DNA from: an uncultured Burkholderiales bacterium
GTDB lineage: Bacteria; Pseudomonadota; Gammaproteobacteria; Burkholderiales; Burkholderiaceae_E
DNA: 5,482 nt
Direction: 5' to 3'
NCBI GenBank assembly: GCA_903898725.1
Contig: CAIUGQ010000608.1
Location: 1 to 5,482 of the forward strand
The notes under the pieces were generated by a model. That model searched no databases. It had not been told where the DNA came from and saw only the letters and a list, made by a program, of their open reading frames with translations. Made by a program: the position numbers and the translations under genes. Shown in pieces: positions 1-5,482 of this stretch (the stretch's first letter is position 1; each line of letters begins with the position of its first letter).

Positions 1-1
1 C

Positions 2-355
2 GGCGACGACCTGTTCGTCACCAACACCCGCATCCTGCGCGAAGGCATCGACGCCGGCATCGCCAACTCGATCCTGATCAAGATCAACCAGATCGGCACG
101 CTCACCGAGACCTTCGCCGCGATCGAGCTGGCCAAGCGCAACAACTACACGGCGGTGGTCTCGCATCGCTCGGGCGAGACCGAGGACACCACGATCGCCG
201 ACATCGCGGTGGCCACGAACGCGCTGCAGATCAAGACCGGATCGATGTCCCGCAGCGACCGCGTCGCCAAGTACAACCAGCTGCTGCGCATCGAGGAAGA
301 CCTCGGCGATGTCGCGCACTACCCGGGCCGGTCGGCGTTCTACAACCTGCTGTAA
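2..355 (+). CDS. eno: Enolase, C-terminal part (5' end outside window)
   Basis: Enolase (phosphopyruvate hydratase) interconverts 2-phosphoglycerate and phosphoenolpyruvate in glycolysis in the cytoplasm, and in many bacteria also associates with the RNA degradosome. The visible 117 residues are the end of the TIM-barrel domain and match E. coli enolase almost without gaps. Catalytic-region motifs are present: the lysine of SILIKINQIG (visible residue 27, equivalent to E. coli Lys341), SHRSGET (54-60, equivalent to His369-Arg370-Ser371), and the lysine of QIKTGSMSRSDR (78, equivalent to Lys392). The C-terminus, ending in YNLL, is of normal length. The gene continues upstream of the window. 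ftsB starts 9 nt after the TAA stop, the eno-ftsB order common in proteobacteria, so the two are probably co-transcribed. Identification is essentially certain; residue equivalences are from memory of the E. coli protein. Confidence 0.98.
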   Translation, partial: GDDLFVTNTRILREGIDAGIANSILIKINQIGTLTETFAAIELAKRNNYTAVVSHRSGETEDTTIADIAVATNALQIKTGSMSRSDRVAKYNQLLRIEEDLGDVAHYPGRSAFYNLL

Positions 356-364
356 CATTCCTGC

Positions 365-715
365 ATGCGTCTGTTCTCCCTCGCGCTGGTCGCTCTGCTT
401 GCCCTGATCCAGTACCCGCTGTGGGTCGGCAAGGGCGGGTGGCTGCGCGTGTGGGAGCTCGATCGGCAGCTGCTCGCGCAGAACCAGGTCAACGCGCGCC
501 TCTTCGAGCGCAACCGCGCGCTCGAGGGCGAGGTCCGCGACCTGAAGCAGGGCACGGTCGCGATCGAGGAGCGGGCCCGCTACGAGCTCGGGATGATGAA
601 GCCCGACGAGATCTTCGTGCAGATCGCGGAGCCGGGCACGACGGCGCCGGGCATGCCGCCGGTGCCGACGGCGCTCAGTGCCGCGCCGTCGAACTCGGCG
701 CGGTCGGTTCGCTGA
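365..715 (+). CDS. ftsB: Cell division protein FtsB (DivIC family)
   Basis: FtsB is a small bitopic inner-membrane protein that forms the FtsQ-FtsB-FtsL divisome subcomplex and helps activate septal peptidoglycan synthesis. The 116 residues show a very short cytoplasmic N-terminus, one membrane helix (about residues 4-21), the family hallmark QYPLWVGKGGW (16-26), a periplasmic coiled coil (about 30-65, with leucines and alanines at heptad spacing in a charged background), and the conserved segment EERARYELGMMKPDE (68-82). The tail after about residue 88 is Pro/Ala/Ser-rich and looks disordered. The protein is somewhat longer than E. coli FtsB (about 103 aa). The ATG at 365 is chosen because it places the membrane helix at the extreme N-terminus; no good Shine-Dalgarno is visible, so translation may depend on readthrough coupling from eno 9 nt upstream. 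The last 41 nt overlap the end of hslO on the other strand. Confidence 0.95.
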   Translation: MRLFSLALVALLALIQYPLWVGKGGWLRVWELDRQLLAQNQVNARLFERNRALEGEVRDLKQGTVAIEERARYELGMMKPDEIFVQIAEPGTTAPGMPPVPTALSAAPSNSARSVR

Positions 716-1742
716 GGAAGAGCTCGGCGCCCTCGATGGCGTCGAAGTCGTAGGGCGTGTTGCAGAACTCGCAGCGCACGCCGACCGAACCCTGTTCGGC
801 CACGATCGATTCGATCTCCGCCCGCCCGAGCATCCGCAGCATCGAGGCGACCTTCTCGCGCGAGCACGAGCAGGCGAAGCGCGGACTGCGCGCGTCGAAC
901 GAGGTCAGGGTCTCCTGCCAGAACAGCCGGCGCAGCACCGACTCCGACGGGAGCGCGAGCAGCTCGTCGCGGGTCACGGTGTCGGCCAGGTGCTGCATGC
1001 GGTTCCAGCCGTCGAGGTCGTCCGAGGCGGGGGCACCGCCGAGCTCGAGCACCGGCTGCGCGGTGCCGTCGCCGCTGCGCGCGGCGGCGTCCGGGGCTGC
1101 CGCCCGGGTGCCCTCGTCGGCGATGCCGGGGGTCCAGACCGCGCCGCTCGGACGGGCCGCATGGCCGCCGTCCTCGGGCAGGCGCTGCAGCAGCAGGCCG
1201 GTGGCACGCGCATCGTCGGCGGCGAGCCACAGGCGTGTCGGCACCTGCTCGGAGCGGGCCATGTAGCGCTCGAGCACCTCGGCGACCGTCCGCCCCTCGA
1301 AGGGCACGATGCCCTGGTAGGGCTGGCGGTTCGGCGAGTCGGTGCGCGGGTCGAGCGTGACGACGAACCGGCCGCGGCCGTGTGCGTTGACCAGCGTCGC
1401 GAGGTCGGCGTCCTCCGGGCAGTGCGCGCCCTCGCGCAGCTTCGCGGTCGCCCGGAACACGCCACCGGCGTCGCACTCGACGACCAGCAGCGACACCGGG
1501 CCGTCGCCGTGGATCTGCAGGATCAGCGAGCCGTCGAACTTCAGCGAGGCCGACAGCAGCAGCCCGGCCGCGCACAGCTCGCCCAGCCGGTCGCGGACCG
1601 AGCGCGGGAACGCATGGCGGCCGGCGACCTCGCGCCAGGAGGTGTCGAGCGAGACCACCTCGCCGCGCACCGGCGCACCGCTCAGCATGAAGCGGCGCAG
1701 GGTGTCCGCGCCGTCGGCCGCCGGGACGGTGGCCTCGCTCAT
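675..1742 (-). CDS. hslO: Redox-regulated molecular chaperone Hsp33
   Basis: Hsp33 is a cytoplasmic holdase activated when oxidation (hypochlorite, peroxide plus heat) releases zinc from four cysteines and unfolds its linker, exposing a binding surface for unfolding proteins. The 355-residue product has the N-terminal core (about 14-190) with family motifs LKFDGSLILQIHGDGP (67-82), YQGIVPFEG (142-150) and MARSEQVPTRLW (161-172), a linker (about 240-285), and a C-terminal zinc domain with Cys291-x-Cys293 and Cys324-xx-Cys327. All four zinc ligands are present. E. coli Hsp33 is about 292 aa; most of the excess here is an Ala/Gly/Pro-rich insertion at about 192-239, at the core-linker boundary. 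The start ATG (1742-1740) overlaps the stop of the upstream carbonic anhydrase gene as ATGA, with a weak GGAC Shine-Dalgarno 6 nt upstream, so translational coupling is likely. The 3' end overlaps ftsB. Confidence 0.96.
   Translation of the reverse strand: MSEATVPAADGADTLRRFMLSGAPVRGEVVSLDTSWREVAGRHAFPRSVRDRLGELCAAGLLLSASLKFDGSLILQIHGDGPVSLLVVECDAGGVFRATAKLREGAHCPEDADLATLVNAHGRGRFVVTLDPRTDSPNRQPYQGIVPFEGRTVAEVLERYMARSEQVPTRLWLAADDARATGLLLQRLPEDGGHAARPSGAVWTPGIADEGTRAAAPDAAARSGDGTAQPVLELGGAPASDDLDGWNRMQHLADTVTRDELLALPSESVLRRLFWQETLTSFDARSPRFACSCSREKVASMLRMLGRAEIESIVAEQGSVGVRCEFCNTPYDFDAIEGAELFLSEPTAPSSTARH
1026..1169 (-). other. Lineage-type insertion within Hsp33 (about residues 192-239)
   Basis: Compared with remembered E. 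coli Hsp33, the segment between LLLQRLPED (183-191) and DDLDGWNRMQHLADT (241-255) has about 48 extra residues, rich in Ala, Gly, Pro and Asp, with no secondary-structure pattern. The reading frame stays open and third codon positions stay G/C, so it is translated and not a frameshift or a spurious join. It lies between the chaperone core and the redox-sensitive linker. Edges are approximate. Confidence 0.7.
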
Positions 1743-2266
1743 CCGTCGGTCCGCTGCAGCTGCTCGCGGAACAGCGCGGCGCGCGCGACGTAGCTCTGGG
1801 CGCCGGCGCGCAGGCGCGCGACATCGGCATCGGTGAGTTCGCGCACCACCTTGCCCGGACTGCCGAGCACGACGCTGCGGTCGGGGATGACCTTGCCCTC
1901 GGCGACCAGCGCGCCGGCACCGATCAGGCACTCGCGCCCGATCTTCGCGCCGTTCATCACGACCGCCTGGATGCCGATCAGGCTGCCGTCGCCGACGGTG
2001 CAGCCATGCAGCATCGCCTGGTGGCCGATCGTGACGCCGGCGCCGACGACCAGCGGAAAGCCCATGTCGGTGTGCAGCACGGCGTTCTCCTGCACGTTGC
2101 TGCCGACGCCGATGACGATGGGCTCGTTGTCGCCGCGCAGCACGGCGCCGAACCAGACGCTCGCGCCCTCGGCGAGCTCGATGCGTCCGATCACGTGGGC
2201 GCCGGGTGCGACCCAGGCGGTCGGGGCGAGGGTCGGTCGGCGCTCGCCGAGCGAATAGGTGGCCAT
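1739..2266 (-). CDS. Gamma-class carbonic anhydrase family protein (left-handed beta-helix, YrdA/PaaY-like)
   Basis: This 175-residue protein belongs to the trimeric left-handed beta-helix family that includes gamma carbonic anhydrases (Cam/CamH) and the YrdA, PaaY and CaiE proteins. Hexapeptide-repeat coils run from about residue 12 to 135. The expected metal-site histidines are visible: His65 (AVLHTD), His82 (TIGHQ) and His87 (MLHGC), together with the Arg44-Gly-Asp46 and Gln59 positions conserved in the active site of this family. A C-terminal helix (about 144-172) packs on the beta-helix. Length is typical. It could hydrate CO2, but many members lack measurable carbonic anhydrase activity or act as thioesterases, so only the fold and metal site are firm. 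The ATG at 2266-2264 is preceded by AGGGAC at good spacing. It is the first gene of a two-gene unit with hslO, which it overlaps by 4 nt. Confidence 0.93.
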   Translation of the reverse strand: MATYSLGERRPTLAPTAWVAPGAHVIGRIELAEGASVWFGAVLRGDNEPIVIGVGSNVQENAVLHTDMGFPLVVGAGVTIGHQAMLHGCTVGDGSLIGIQAVVMNGAKIGRECLIGAGALVAEGKVIPDRSVVLGSPGKVVRELTDADVARLRAGAQSYVARAALFREQLQRTDG

Positions 2267-2357
2267 GGATGTCCCTGTAGACTGTCGCGCACGCCCTCGA
2301 CGAGCGCCGGCCCGGCCGTTGCGGCTGCCGGTCGGTGCCCTGGGCGGGTCCCTCCGA
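2267..2357. promoter_or_regulatory. Divergent intergenic region between carbonic anhydrase and DUF455 genes
   Basis: About 91 nt separate the two divergent genes if DUF455 starts at 2358. Both promoters should lie in or near it. The only hexamer resembling a sigma-70 -10 box is TAGACT on the plus strand (2278-2283), and it has no recognisable -35 partner at the usual distance, so no specific promoter is claimed. Read in the DUF455 frame, this stretch uses A/T-ending codons far more often (CCT, GTA, TGT, GCA, CGA several times) than the surrounding genes, as expected for non-coding DNA. Confidence 0.5.
2271..2276 (-). promoter_or_regulatory. Shine-Dalgarno of the carbonic anhydrase gene
   Basis: On the minus strand AGGGAC lies 4 nt before the ATG at 2266. 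It supports that start over any upstream in-frame codon; the protein also begins normally for the family from this methionine. Confidence 0.6.
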
Positions 2358-3215
2358 GTGTACCGCGCCGTGCCCGCCGATCCGTCCGCCCCGCCTGCGT
2401 CCGCCTCCTCTTCCGGCCCCTCGGCCGCCCCCCGCGCTGACGAGCTTCGCGCGGCGGCCCGCGCCGCCTGGGCGATCGCCGATCCGCGCGGCAAGGCCGC
2501 GGCCGCGGCCGCGCTCGCCGTCGCGCCCATGCCCGAGCCCGATGCGGCGCTGGTCTTCGACGACGCGCTGCGCCCGGGCCGACCGGCGCTGCCGCGTCTT
2601 GTGCATCCGCGCGACGTGCCGCAGCGCGGTGCCGGGACCGACGAGGGGCGCGCGGCGCTGCTGCACGCGATCGCGCACATCGAGTTCAACGCGGTGGACC
2701 TCGCGCTCGATGCCGTCTGGCGCTTCTCGGGCATGCCCGATGCCTGGTATCGCGACTGGGCGCGCGTGGCCGCCGAGGAGGCGCTGCACTTCGGCCTGCT
2801 GGCCGACGAGCTCGCACGCCGCGGACACGGCTACGGCGACTGGGATGCCCACGACGGGCTCTGGGAGATGGCGATGCGCACCCGGCACGATCCGCTCGCG
2901 CGGATGGCCCTGGTGCCCCGGCTGATGGAGGCGCGCGGGCTCGACGTCACGCCGCTGATCCAGCGCAAGCTCGCGCAGGCGGGCGACGCGACGGCGGTGG
3001 CCATCCTGCAGCGCATCCTCGACGACGAGGTCGGTCACGTCGAGGTCGGCAACCGCTGGTACGCCTTCCTCTGCGAGCGGGCCGGCCTCGATCCGCTGCT
3101 GGCCTGGGACGGTCTGGCCGATGCCCACGGCGCGTCGCCGCCGCGCCCGCCGTTCAATCGCGAGGCGAGGCTGCGTGCGGGCTTCACCGAGGGGGAGCTC
3201 GCCCGGTGGGGCTGA
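2358..3215 (+). CDS. DUF455 family ferritin-like protein (putative diiron protein)
   Basis: The product (285 aa from GTG 2358) matches the DUF455/COG2833 ferritin-like family, whose biochemical role is not established. Possible metal ligands sit in typical helix motifs: HIEFNAVDLALDAV (from His107, Glu109), AAEEALHFGLL (Glu140/Glu141, His144), LMEARGLDV (Glu191) and DDEVGHVEVGNRW (Glu224, His227, Glu229). YGDWDAHDGLWE (159-170) is another family signature. The first 27 or so residues are Pro/Ala/Ser-rich and probably disordered. The start is uncertain: the frame is open upstream to ATG 2265 (preceded by AGGTGG), adding 31 basic residues, and GTG 2370 is also possible. I prefer 2358 because upstream codon use is unlike a gene of this genome, family similarity begins later, and a GGGCGGG lies 9 nt upstream. 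It is divergent from the carbonic anhydrase gene, and its last 10 nt overlap the phosphatase gene. Confidence 0.88.
   Translation: MYRAVPADPSAPPASASSSGPSAAPRADELRAAARAAWAIADPRGKAAAAAALAVAPMPEPDAALVFDDALRPGRPALPRLVHPRDVPQRGAGTDEGRAALLHAIAHIEFNAVDLALDAVWRFSGMPDAWYRDWARVAAEEALHFGLLADELARRGHGYGDWDAHDGLWEMAMRTRHDPLARMALVPRLMEARGLDVTPLIQRKLAQAGDATAVAILQRILDDEVGHVEVGNRWYAFLCERAGLDPLLAWDGLADAHGASPPRPPFNREARLRAGFTEGELARWG
3191..3197 (+). promoter_or_regulatory. Shine-Dalgarno of the PhoD-like gene, inside DUF455
   Basis: GGGGGAG ends 8 nt before the GTG at 3206. It decides the start: from this GTG the protein opens directly into a twin-arginine signal. Its position inside the upstream gene supports coupled translation. 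Confidence 0.65.
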
Positions 3216-4858
3216 GCCGTCGCGACTGGCTGGCACGAGCGCTCGCGGCCGGTGCGGCGGGCGCGGGGGCCGCCTGCGGCGGCGTGCCGGTGACACCGCA
3301 GCCGGACGGCAAGCGCACCACGCCGCGTCGCGTCGTCGGCACGGCCGGCACGGCCGAGACCACCGTCGTACCCGGCGGCGCCGACCCGGCCACGGCCGCC
3401 GAATGGCGCGGCGACAGCGAGCCGTTCACGCTCGGCGTCGCCAGCGGGCTGCCCGGGCCGGCCGGCGCGACCCTCTGGACACGGCTCGCGCCGCGGCCGA
3501 TGCAGGAGGGCGGCGGACTGGACCCGGTGCCGCTGAGGGTGCGCTGGGAGGTGCTCGAGGCCGACGGCACGACGGTCCTGCGCAGCGGCATCACGGTGGC
3601 CGAACCGGCGTGGGCGCATTCGGTGCGGGTCAGCGTCGACGGCCTGGCGCCGGATCGCGCCTACCGGTACCGGTTCGCGAGCGGCGCGGCGACCAGCGCC
3701 GTCGGCCGCTTCAGGACCGCGCCGGCGCCGGGGGAGGGCAGCCGCCTGCGGGCGGTGTTCGCCTCGTGCCAGCAGTACGAGCAGGGGTTCTTCGCCGCCT
3801 GGCGCCATGCGCTCGCCGAGGACCCGGACCTCGTCGTCTTCCTCGGCGACTACGTCTACGAGTCCTCATGGGGCCGGCGCCACGTGCGCAAGCACGATCC
3901 CGGCGTGCCGCGCACGCTCGAGGCCTACCGGCGCCGCCACGCGCTGTACCGCGGCGACCCCGACCTGCAGGCCGCGCACGCCGGCTGCGCGTGGCTGGTC
4001 ACCTGGGACGACCACGAGGTCGACAACGACTACGCGGCCGACCTGTCGCAGCGGGGCGAGTCGCGCGAGGCCTTCCTGGCCCGCCGCGCCGCCGCCTACC
4101 GCGCGTACTTCGAGCACATGCCGCTGCCCTGGTCGATGGCGCCGCGCGGCGCGTCGATGCGGCTGCACGGGCACCTCGACTGGGGCGGCCTGGCCCGCAT
4201 CCACGTGCTCGACGACCGCCAGTACCGGTCGGCACAGGCCTGCTCGCCGCCGGGCTTCGCCGGCTCGAGGGTGGTCGGGCCCGAGTGCGAGGCACGGCTC
4301 GATCCGGCCCGCACGATGCTGGGCGCCGAGCAGGAGGCCTGGCTCGCCGGGTCGCTGCGCGAGGCGCGGGCACGCTGGAACCTGATCGCGCAGCAGACCC
4401 TGGTCGGCCGCTGCGACCAGCGGCCCGGTCCCGAGGAGGGCTGGTGGACCGACGGCTGGGACGGCTATCCGGCGGCCCGCCGCCGACTGCTCGAGACGGT
4501 GCGCGCGAGCGGCGCGGCCAACCCGATCGCGCTCGGCGGCGACGTGCACGCGTTCTACGCCGGTGAACTGCACGAGGACTTCGACCGGCCCGGGCCGCGG
4601 CCGGCGATGCTGGAGTTCGTCGGCGGCTCGATCACCTCGCAGGGGCCCGCGCAGACCCGCGTCGATGCGCTGCGCGAGGCGAATCCGAACCTGCGGTGGG
4701 GCGCCGGCGGCGTCAACGGCTACGGGCTGCTCGAACTCGCGCGCGGCGGCGCGAGCATCTCGATGCGCGGCCTCGACGATGCGGCCGACCGCGCGAGCCG
4801 CGTGCGCACGCTGCGCCGCTTCGAGCTTCGCGACGGCGTCGGCCGCCTCGAGTCGTGA
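3206..4858 (+). CDS. phoD: PhoD-type alkaline phosphatase/phosphodiesterase, Tat-exported
   Basis: PhoD enzymes are secreted metallophosphatases, typically using calcium and iron, that release phosphate from phosphomonoesters and phosphodiesters such as teichoic acids or phospholipid-derived esters. The 550-residue product starts with a twin-arginine signal (SRRDWLARAL, 4-13, then an Ala/Gly hydrophobic stretch). Cys24 follows GAA and could be a lipidation site, though Gly at -3 is a poor lipobox. A PhoD N-terminal beta-sandwich domain spans about 70-172 (FTLGVASGLP, ATLWTRLAP, FRTAP). The catalytic domain (about 180-535) shows ASCQQYEQG with the conserved Cys188, FLGDYVYES (Asp215), TWDDHEVDND (Asp269, His270), GGDVHAFYAGE (Asp446, His448) and FVGGSITSQG. 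All expected metal-site motifs are present and length is normal. The GTG start overlaps the end of DUF455 by 10 nt; a response regulator gene follows after 16 nt. Natural substrate cannot be told from sequence. Confidence 0.94.
   Translation: MGLSRRDWLARALAAGAAGAGAACGGVPVTPQPDGKRTTPRRVVGTAGTAETTVVPGGADPATAAEWRGDSEPFTLGVASGLPGPAGATLWTRLAPRPMQEGGGLDPVPLRVRWEVLEADGTTVLRSGITVAEPAWAHSVRVSVDGLAPDRAYRYRFASGAATSAVGRFRTAPAPGEGSRLRAVFASCQQYEQGFFAAWRHALAEDPDLVVFLGDYVYESSWGRRHVRKHDPGVPRTLEAYRRRHALYRGDPDLQAAHAGCAWLVTWDDHEVDNDYAADLSQRGESREAFLARRAAAYRAYFEHMPLPWSMAPRGASMRLHGHLDWGGLARIHVLDDRQYRSAQACSPPGFAGSRVVGPECEARLDPARTMLGAEQEAWLAGSLREARARWNLIAQQTLVGRCDQRPGPEEGWWTDGWDGYPAARRRLLETVRASGAANPIALGGDVHAFYAGELHEDFDRPGPRPAMLEFVGGSITSQGPAQTRVDALREANPNLRWGAGGVNGYGLLELARGGASISMRGLDDAADRASRVRTLRRFELRDGVGRLES
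3215..3283 (+). other. Twin-arginine signal peptide of the PhoD-like protein
   Basis: Residues 4-26 carry SRRDWL followed by a weakly hydrophobic Ala/Gly-rich h-region with an arginine at 11, typical of Tat rather than Sec signals. Export of the folded, metal-loaded enzyme fits known PhoD family members. Cleavage may fall near Ala23/Cys24; signal peptidase I versus lipoprotein processing cannot be decided here. Confidence 0.7.
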
Positions 4859-4874
4859 CCGGCGCATCGCCCCC

Positions 4875-5481
4875 GTGAGGCTGCTGCTCGTCGAGGACGA
4901 TGTGATGCTGGGCGACGCGATGGCGCACGCCCTGCACGGCGACGGCTTCGCGCTCGATCGGGCGGCGGACGCCGGCACGGCCGACACGGCGCTGCGCACG
5001 CAGGCCTACGACCTCGTGCTGCTCGACCTCGGCCTGCCGGGCGGCGACGGACTCGTGCTGCTGCGGGCGCTGCGCGCGCGCGGCAACGCGACCCCGGTGC
5101 TGATCGTCACGGCGCGCGACGCGCTCGCCGCGCGGGTCGCAGGGCTCGACGCCGGGGCGGACGACTACCTCGTCAAGCCGTTCGAGCTCGAGGAACTCGC
5201 CGCGCGGATCCGGGCGGTGCTGCGTCGGCACGCGGGTCGCGGCGCGCCCGGGCTGCAGGCCGGTCCGGTGAGCCTCGATCCGGCGACCCGCGAGGTGACG
5301 GTCCGGGGCGAGCCGGTGGCGCTGTCCGCCCGCGAGTACGCGCTGCTGCGCGCGCTGATGGACCGTCCGGGGGCGGTGCTCTCGCGCGCCCAGCTCGAGG
5401 AGAAGCTCTACGGATGGAACGAGGCCGTCGGCAGCAACACGGTCGACGTCCACCTGCACGCGCTGCGCCGCAAGCTCGGCG
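4875..5481 (+). CDS. OmpR/PhoB-family response regulator, QseB/TctD-like (3' end outside window)
   Basis: This is a two-component DNA-binding response regulator with no stop before the window edge; 202 codons are visible of an expected 220 or so. The receiver domain (1-118) has the acidic pocket Asp8-Asp9 (LLLVEDD), phosphoacceptor Asp51 (LVLLDLGLPGGDG), switch Thr79 (IVTARDA) and Lys101 (DDYLVKPFELEEL). The winged-helix domain (about 126-202) has LSAREYALLRALM (150-162) and the recognition helix SNTVDVHLHALRRKLG (187-202). The LDLGLPxxDG and GLDAGADDYLVKPF wording resembles the QseB/PmrA/TctD subgroup rather than PhoB itself; this is from motif memory only. The GTG start lies 16 nt after the phosphatase stop without a clear Shine-Dalgarno, but the protein begins canonically there. 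A partner histidine kinase probably follows outside the window. Confidence 0.94.
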   Translation, partial: MRLLLVEDDVMLGDAMAHALHGDGFALDRAADAGTADTALRTQAYDLVLLDLGLPGGDGLVLLRALRARGNATPVLIVTARDALAARVAGLDAGADDYLVKPFELEELAARIRAVLRRHAGRGAPGLQAGPVSLDPATREVTVRGEPVALSAREYALLRALMDRPGAVLSRAQLEEKLYGWNEAVGSNTVDVHLHALRRKLG

Positions 5482-5482
5482 C

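Noticed and set aside
2278..2283. TAGACT as the -10 box of the DUF455 promoter.
   Set aside because: It matches the -10 consensus at four of six positions, but no -35-like element lies 16-18 nt upstream, so a promoter is not claimed.
678..2440. Several plus-strand open frames antisense to hslO and the carbonic anhydrase gene (for example 678-1793 and 2006-2440).
   Set aside because: Both genes on the minus strand are recognisable along their whole length; these frames have low-complexity composition and no known domain.
675..3296. A continuous 873-codon minus-strand frame that looks like a giant fusion ending in Hsp33.
   Set aside because: Only the last 355 codons are Hsp33. The rest lies antisense to DUF455 and out of frame with the carbonic anhydrase gene, is Arg/Ala/Gly-rich with no family resemblance, and is open only because stops are rare in such GC-rich DNA.
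3121..4566. A 481-codon plus-strand frame inside the phosphatase gene.
   Set aside because: It is extremely Arg-rich and has no motif, whereas the overlapping 3206-4858 frame carries every PhoD signature. It is a shadow frame.
4859..4874. A terminator or promoter between phoD and the response regulator.
   Set aside because: Only 16 nt are available, with no inverted repeat, T-run or promoter-like hexamers.
3866..5459. Long minus-strand open frames (377 and 248 codons) opposite phoD and the response regulator.
   Set aside because: They are complementary to clearly functional genes, show only Arg/Ala/Val-rich composition, and have no supporting ribosome site or family resemblance.

Overview
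The window is very GC-rich, densely packed bacterial chromosome with strong G/C preference at third codon positions. Gene content and order (enolase followed by ftsB; hslO next to a gamma-class carbonic anhydrase; a divergent DUF455 ferritin-like gene) fit a betaproteobacterium, most likely a high-GC member of the Burkholderiales. That placement is inferred from gene content and protein character, not from a marker-gene comparison.

Layout. (1) Positions 2-355, plus strand: C-terminal end of enolase (eno), followed after 9 nt by the divisome protein gene ftsB (365-715). (2) Minus strand: a two-gene unit in which a gamma carbonic anhydrase (2266-1739) is followed by the redox-regulated chaperone Hsp33, hslO (1742-675), with an ATGA start/stop overlap. 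The 3' end of hslO runs 41 bp into the 3' end of ftsB. (3) A short divergent spacer (about 2267-2357). (4) Plus strand: a DUF455 ferritin-like gene (about 2358-3215), a PhoD-type alkaline phosphatase/phosphodiesterase with a twin-arginine signal (3206-4858), and an OmpR-family response regulator (4875 to the window edge). Overlap or tight spacing suggests these three are co-transcribed.

The genes are mostly housekeeping or common accessory functions: glycolysis, cell division, oxidative-stress protein holding, a putative zinc hydratase, a putative diiron protein, phosphate-ester hydrolysis outside the cytoplasm, and signal transduction. The carbonic anhydrase, Hsp33 and DUF455 genes sit back to back; a shared redox or metal theme is possible but only an inference. 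The response regulator has no stop inside the window, and its sensor kinase, if adjacent, would lie beyond the right edge.

I see no mobile element, CRISPR array, RNA gene or phage-like gene, and no convincing new system. The most notable points are a roughly 48-residue Ala/Gly/Pro-rich insertion at the core-linker boundary of Hsp33, the antisense ftsB/hslO overlap, and an ambiguous DUF455 start at a CCATGG palindrome that reads ATG on both strands.
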